This document shows positions 61,530 through 64,000 of a stretch of DNA of 64,000 bases, one piece after another. Location: the NCBI RefSeq assembly GCF_900114925.1, contig NZ_FOUR01000001.1, positions 372,001-436,000 on the forward strand, given 5' to 3'. This stretch comes from Marinobacter pelagius. Lineage in GTDB: Bacteria; Pseudomonadota; Gammaproteobacteria; Pseudomonadales; Oleiphilaceae. Under the pieces are notes generated by a model. The model saw nothing but the letters and a program-made list of their open reading frames with translations. It made no database searches and had not been told where the DNA came from. How positions within the stretch are numbered: the first letter of the stretch is position 1; every line of letters starts with the position of its first letter. A program made the translations under genes and the position numbers.

Positions 61530-62537
61530 ATGGTATATCTTGTTTTTTCGGTGCGCGCGCCTGTAAAGGCGCTATTGCTAATAGCGCCTTTACCCTTCTG
61601 CGCCCACGCAGATACCTTCAACCTCTCATGGGACAACGACCTACTTCTGGGCCTTGATCAGGGCTATACCAATGGTTTGCGCTTGTCATATCTCACTTCG
61701 TCATCCAAAGACCCAGATGCCACAACTTCTCGGTTATCCCGAGCGATGGGGCAATGGCTGGATGCGGTTCCGGGCATTGATCCAGAAGCCCAGGAGCAGG
61801 CGGTTTCATTCAGTCTTCGGCAGCTGATGGTTACTCCTGATGACATTTCGCAAGAGCAACCCAATCCCAATGACCTTCCCTATGCAGGTTACCTTTTACT
61901 GAGCACTACTGTCTGGAGTTGGGACGCGGACCGTATTACGGGCTACGGGGCTCATGTGGGCTTAGTAGGTCCGGAAAGCGGGGCGGAAGCCTCCCAAAAG
62001 TGGGTTCACAAACTAACCGGAAGTGAAGAACCCAGGGGCTGGGATTTCCAACTCGGCACAAATGTGGTCGGCGGCCTACAGAGCACGCATGCTCAAAAGG
62101 TGTGGCGTAGCGGTCGCAAAGGGGAATTGGAACAGGAGCTTGCTTGGGTCGGTTCGGCCATGATTTCCAGCCTTCGATCTCATACCAGGATCGGCTGTAT
62201 TTGGCGAACAGGCAAATATCTACCACCGAATTTTGTACCCGATTACGCCGGAACTTCCAGCACAGTCGGACTTCCGGCAACATTTAATAATGCAGGGACG
62301 GGCTGGTCCGTTTTTATCGGCCTGGGACTCGAATATGTTCCCTATTCCAATCTGAAAGATAACGCCGGTCCCTACCGCTTCGAGGAAAATCTCATGCTGG
62401 CTCAGATCGGTATCGGTGCAACCCGGCAATGGCAAAGTCTCCAGGCGGCCCTGATCCTCAGAGCCACGACAGGGGAAGAACAATCGGACAAAGAGAGCTT
62501 CAGCTTCGGCACTCTGTCTCTGACCTGGCGCTATTGA
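61530..62537 (+). CDS. LpxR-like lipid A 3'-O-deacylase
   Basis: 335 aa outer-membrane barrel family (DUF2219/LpxR). Signal peptide about residues 1-28 (VKALLLIAPLPFCAHA). The active-site N-D pair is in SWDNDLLLGLDQGYTNGLRLSYL, with the conserved Ser in the same segment; the catalytic His is expected in GYGAHVGLVGPESGA. The C-terminal SFGTLSLTWRY ends in an aromatic residue, as in outer-membrane barrels. LpxR removes the 3'-acyloxyacyl chain from lipid A. The chosen ATG at 61530 lacks a strong Shine-Dalgarno sequence. It stands alone between relics. Confidence 0.82.
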   Translation: MVYLVFSVRAPVKALLLIAPLPFCAHADTFNLSWDNDLLLGLDQGYTNGLRLSYLTSSSKDPDATTSRLSRAMGQWLDAVPGIDPEAQEQAVSFSLRQLMVTPDDISQEQPNPNDLPYAGYLLLSTTVWSWDADRITGYGAHVGLVGPESGAEASQKWVHKLTGSEEPRGWDFQLGTNVVGGLQSTHAQKVWRSGRKGELEQELAWVGSAMISSLRSHTRIGCIWRTGKYLPPNFVPDYAGTSSTVGLPATFNNAGTGWSVFIGLGLEYVPYSNLKDNAGPYRFEENLMLAQIGIGATRQWQSLQAALILRATTGEEQSDKESFSFGTLSLTWRY

Positions 62538-62619
62538 AGCGTGAGGTGAACAGTCGTGAAGTCGGGTCGCCTTCCAAGGGGTGGGGAGCTTTGGTTCGTG
62601 CCGCCTATCAATAAAAAGA

Positions 62620-62940
62620 CTATTTCCTGGCTCTTTTTAAGCTTGCGCTTTTAGCTCCACCAGGATGTCCGCAAGCTCTTTGATGTTCCTCGCTATAGAA
62701 TGAGGGAGCTATCTTCGCGAAGCGACCCAGGATTTCTTTGCAGACATGTTCTGATCGGGTGTCGGCGCCGCTTAAAAGCGAGATGAAATCATCCCCTCCA
62801 ATATGGCCTATAAAGCCCGAACTCTGAGAGCTCTCGCTAAGGAGGTTGGCTAACGCCAATATCATCTAGGCACCGTGTGAGTATCCATAGACATCGTTGT
62901 CTGCCTTAAAATTGTTCAAATCGGAGTCAACAGAGCAGAA
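62620..62940 (-). pseudogene. GGDEF (diguanylate cyclase) domain relic
   Basis: On the minus strand, FCSVDSDLNNFKADNDVYGYSHG is followed by an in-frame TAG (62866-62868) and then MILALANLL, GFIGHIGGDDFISLL and APSFYSEEHQRA. This is the order of the GGDEF domain: DxDxFKxxND, GD, GG(D/E)(D/E)F. The Asp after SHG has become Ala followed by a stop, the upstream sensor part is missing, and the tail drifts out of the family pattern. Non-functional. Confidence 0.78.
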
Positions 62941-63033
62941 CGCGTCGCTCGTCCCCAGCTTTGACCCCTGAGTTTCAGTTCATTTAAAACTGGAAAACTC
63001 GGCAAGATCTGGCGCTGAGCAGGAGATCATGCC

Positions 63034-63161
63034 ATGAAGTGATCCCGTTACGCTGAAGAGCAGATTGCCTTCGTCCTGAAACAAGTCTAATTTGGTACAC
63101 CGGTCCCGGAGAGAACTGTCGTGGGCTCGGCATTTCGGACGCAACGTTTGAAAGTGGCTGG
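63034..63161 (+). pseudogene. IS3-family transposase OrfA relic
   Basis: From the ATG at 63034 the frame reads MK-stop-SRYAEEQIAFVLKQV-stop-FGTPVPE; after a frameshift, LGISDATFESGW is found at 63126-63161. This is the start of an IS3/IS911-type OrfA helix-turn-helix. Two stops and a shift destroy it; no OrfB or terminal inverted repeats are visible. Confidence 0.72.
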
Positions 63162-63287
63162 CTTCACGACTTTTCAAACACTTAAAAAAGAACTATCAGC
63201 GGTTAGTGCACCGGCAAGCAGGTCAAAGTAGCAAAATTGGGCGGGTGATCTATACTTGAGTCCAAACATCTAGGAAGGGATATAAAA

Positions 63288-63701
63288 GTGAGAAAACTTA
63301 TTAAGTTCAGTGCACTAGCCGTTCTTATTTCATCGTCAGGTGTCGTTATGGGTCAAGATGTTCTTGATGGGGAACAGATTCGTGATGCGCTGATAGGTAA
63401 TACTCTGCAAGCCGACTATCGAGAAGACGGCAAGCGCCGACACACCTTCTACGAGTACTTTTCTGAAGACGGAAAAATCTACGGCCATGACAAGCGAGCC
63501 GAGCAGGCATCAGGCTATACCCGCTATCTCGGAACCTGGGAGGTGAAAGACGGGGAGTTCTGTACCAGCATCGGCTATGGCCACCGGGGCGGCTGTAGCG
63601 TCTTCGAGCAGGTCGACGAGGACACCTATGTGAGAAAGTTCGACGGTTTCGAAATTGATCGCGTAAAGATCCACGAAGGACGCTACCAACCTAAAATGTG
63701 A
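63288..63701 (+). CDS. Small secreted hypothetical protein
   Basis: 137 aa; no family named. Signal peptide (MRKLIKFSALAVLISSSGVVMG, cut near QD). The mature part of about 115 residues has IRDALIGNTLQADYREDGKRRHTFYEYFSEDGKIYG and LGTWEVKDGEFCTSIGYGHRGGCSVF, with two Cys that may form a disulfide in the periplasm. This pattern resembles small lipocalin-like DUF995-type proteins, but I am not certain. The start is GTG with GGAAGGGA upstream; TATACT at 63251-63256 is a possible -10. Confidence 0.75.
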   Translation: MRKLIKFSALAVLISSSGVVMGQDVLDGEQIRDALIGNTLQADYREDGKRRHTFYEYFSEDGKIYGHDKRAEQASGYTRYLGTWEVKDGEFCTSIGYGHRGGCSVFEQVDEDTYVRKFDGFEIDRVKIHEGRYQPKM

Positions 63702-63730
63702 TAAGAGAGGGGCAGCCAAAAAAGAGGTAT

Positions 63731-64000
63731 TCATACAGACATATGACGCCGGAATAGCATCAGAGCTGCCCCGAAAAACACCGCTCCGATGGCAGTCAGA
63801 GCCAAAAACTGGGGCCACACCACATCAAGACCGGCACCACGGTACAGAATCCCCTGAGCCAGACTCACGAAGTGGGTTGTTGGAGCCAGCAGCATGATAT
63901 CCTGAACGAGGTCCGGCATGCTCTCCCGGGGCGTAATACCGCCTGAGAGAAGCTGTAGCGGCAGTATGATGAGTATCAACAAAAGGCCAAACTGGGGCAT
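63731..64000 (-). CDS. ABC-2 type transporter permease (C-terminal part, runs off the window)
   Basis: The visible 89 residues are the last third of an ABC-2 permease: LPLQLLSGGITPRESMPDLVQDIMLLAPTTHFVSLAQGILYRG followed by a final membrane helix and LFRRHMSV. The pattern matches the YhhJ/DrrB-like export permeases. The start lies beyond the right edge of the window. Confidence 0.85.
   Translation of the reverse strand: MPQFGLLLILIILPLQLLSGGITPRESMPDLVQDIMLLAPTTHFVSLAQGILYRGAGLDVVWPQFLALTAIGAVFFGAALMLFRRHMSV

Noticed and set aside
62980-63177. 65-codon minus-strand frame over the IS3 relic
   Set aside because: It overlaps the recognisable OrfA relic on the other strand and has no features of its own.

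Overview
The window reads as chromosomal DNA of a high-GC gammaproteobacterium, most likely Marinobacter or a close relative. This is inferred from the gene set (ftsYEX-rpoH, rsmD, greB, several acyl-CoA dehydrogenase operons, a BtuB-FCD cobalamin locus) and from protein character; no rRNA or tRNA gene is visible to confirm it. Coding density is high up to about 60.2 kb. From about 60.2 to 63.7 kb the sequence is less dense, looks lower in GC and carries decayed genes.

Layout. 0.1-2.7 kb: a persulfide-dioxygenase-like metallo-hydrolase coupled to a SulP transporter. 2.9-7.1 kb: a minus-strand operon of a thermostable-hemolysin-family protein, an acyl-adenylating enzyme fused to a haem-oxygenase-like di-iron oxidase, a short-chain dehydrogenase and a TPR protein. 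7.4-15.7 kb: a plus-strand envelope-glycosylation region (GtrA, two GT2 enzymes, two ArnT-like transferases, a VTT membrane protein) with an embedded PmrAB/QseBC-like two-component pair. Four direct-repeat boxes of the type CTTAAG-N5-CTTAAG lie upstream of these transcription units. At three of them a candidate -10 hexamer follows after exactly 10 nt, including one aimed at the hemolysin-family operon. 15.7-21.3 kb: a DNA glycosylase and btuBFCD behind a cobalamin riboswitch. 21.5-27 kb: two lipoprotein genes, an M19-like peptidase and a beta-helix/c-type cytochrome fusion, behind a perfect CRP/Vfr-type site. 27.1-32.2 kb: DUF294 signalling protein with exonuclease, MsrA, nitronate monooxygenase and a TetR regulator.

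32.3-49.1 kb is an acyl-CoA catabolic region: aldehyde and alcohol dehydrogenases, acyl-CoA dehydrogenase, thiolase and a FadB-type multifunctional enzyme on the minus strand; an IclR regulator; then glutaryl-CoA dehydrogenase, a probable heteromeric acyl-CoA dehydrogenase pair, a class II aldolase and a MaoC hydratase on the plus strand. 49.2-60.2 kb is mostly housekeeping: a solo integrase SAM-like domain, greB with a terminator in its leader, a second two-component system, hydroxypyruvate isomerase and tartronate semialdehyde reductase, rpoH, ftsX-ftsE-ftsY and rsmD. 60.3-63.7 kb holds a TssM C-terminal relic, an LpxR-like lipid A deacylase, a GGDEF pseudogene, an IS3-type relic and a small secreted protein. 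The window ends inside an ABC-2 permease gene.

Two repeat families stand out. The first is ten copies of a roughly 30-bp palindrome (GGGGTCAGA...TCTGACCCC) in four clusters. The second is two large hairpins (about 111 and 114 nt) that share a conserved loop, have largely different but still self-complementary stems, and each lie beside an intrinsic terminator. The best candidate for an undescribed system is the hemolysin-family/acyl-ligase/oxidase operon, which appears to belong to the same regulon as the envelope glycosylation genes.
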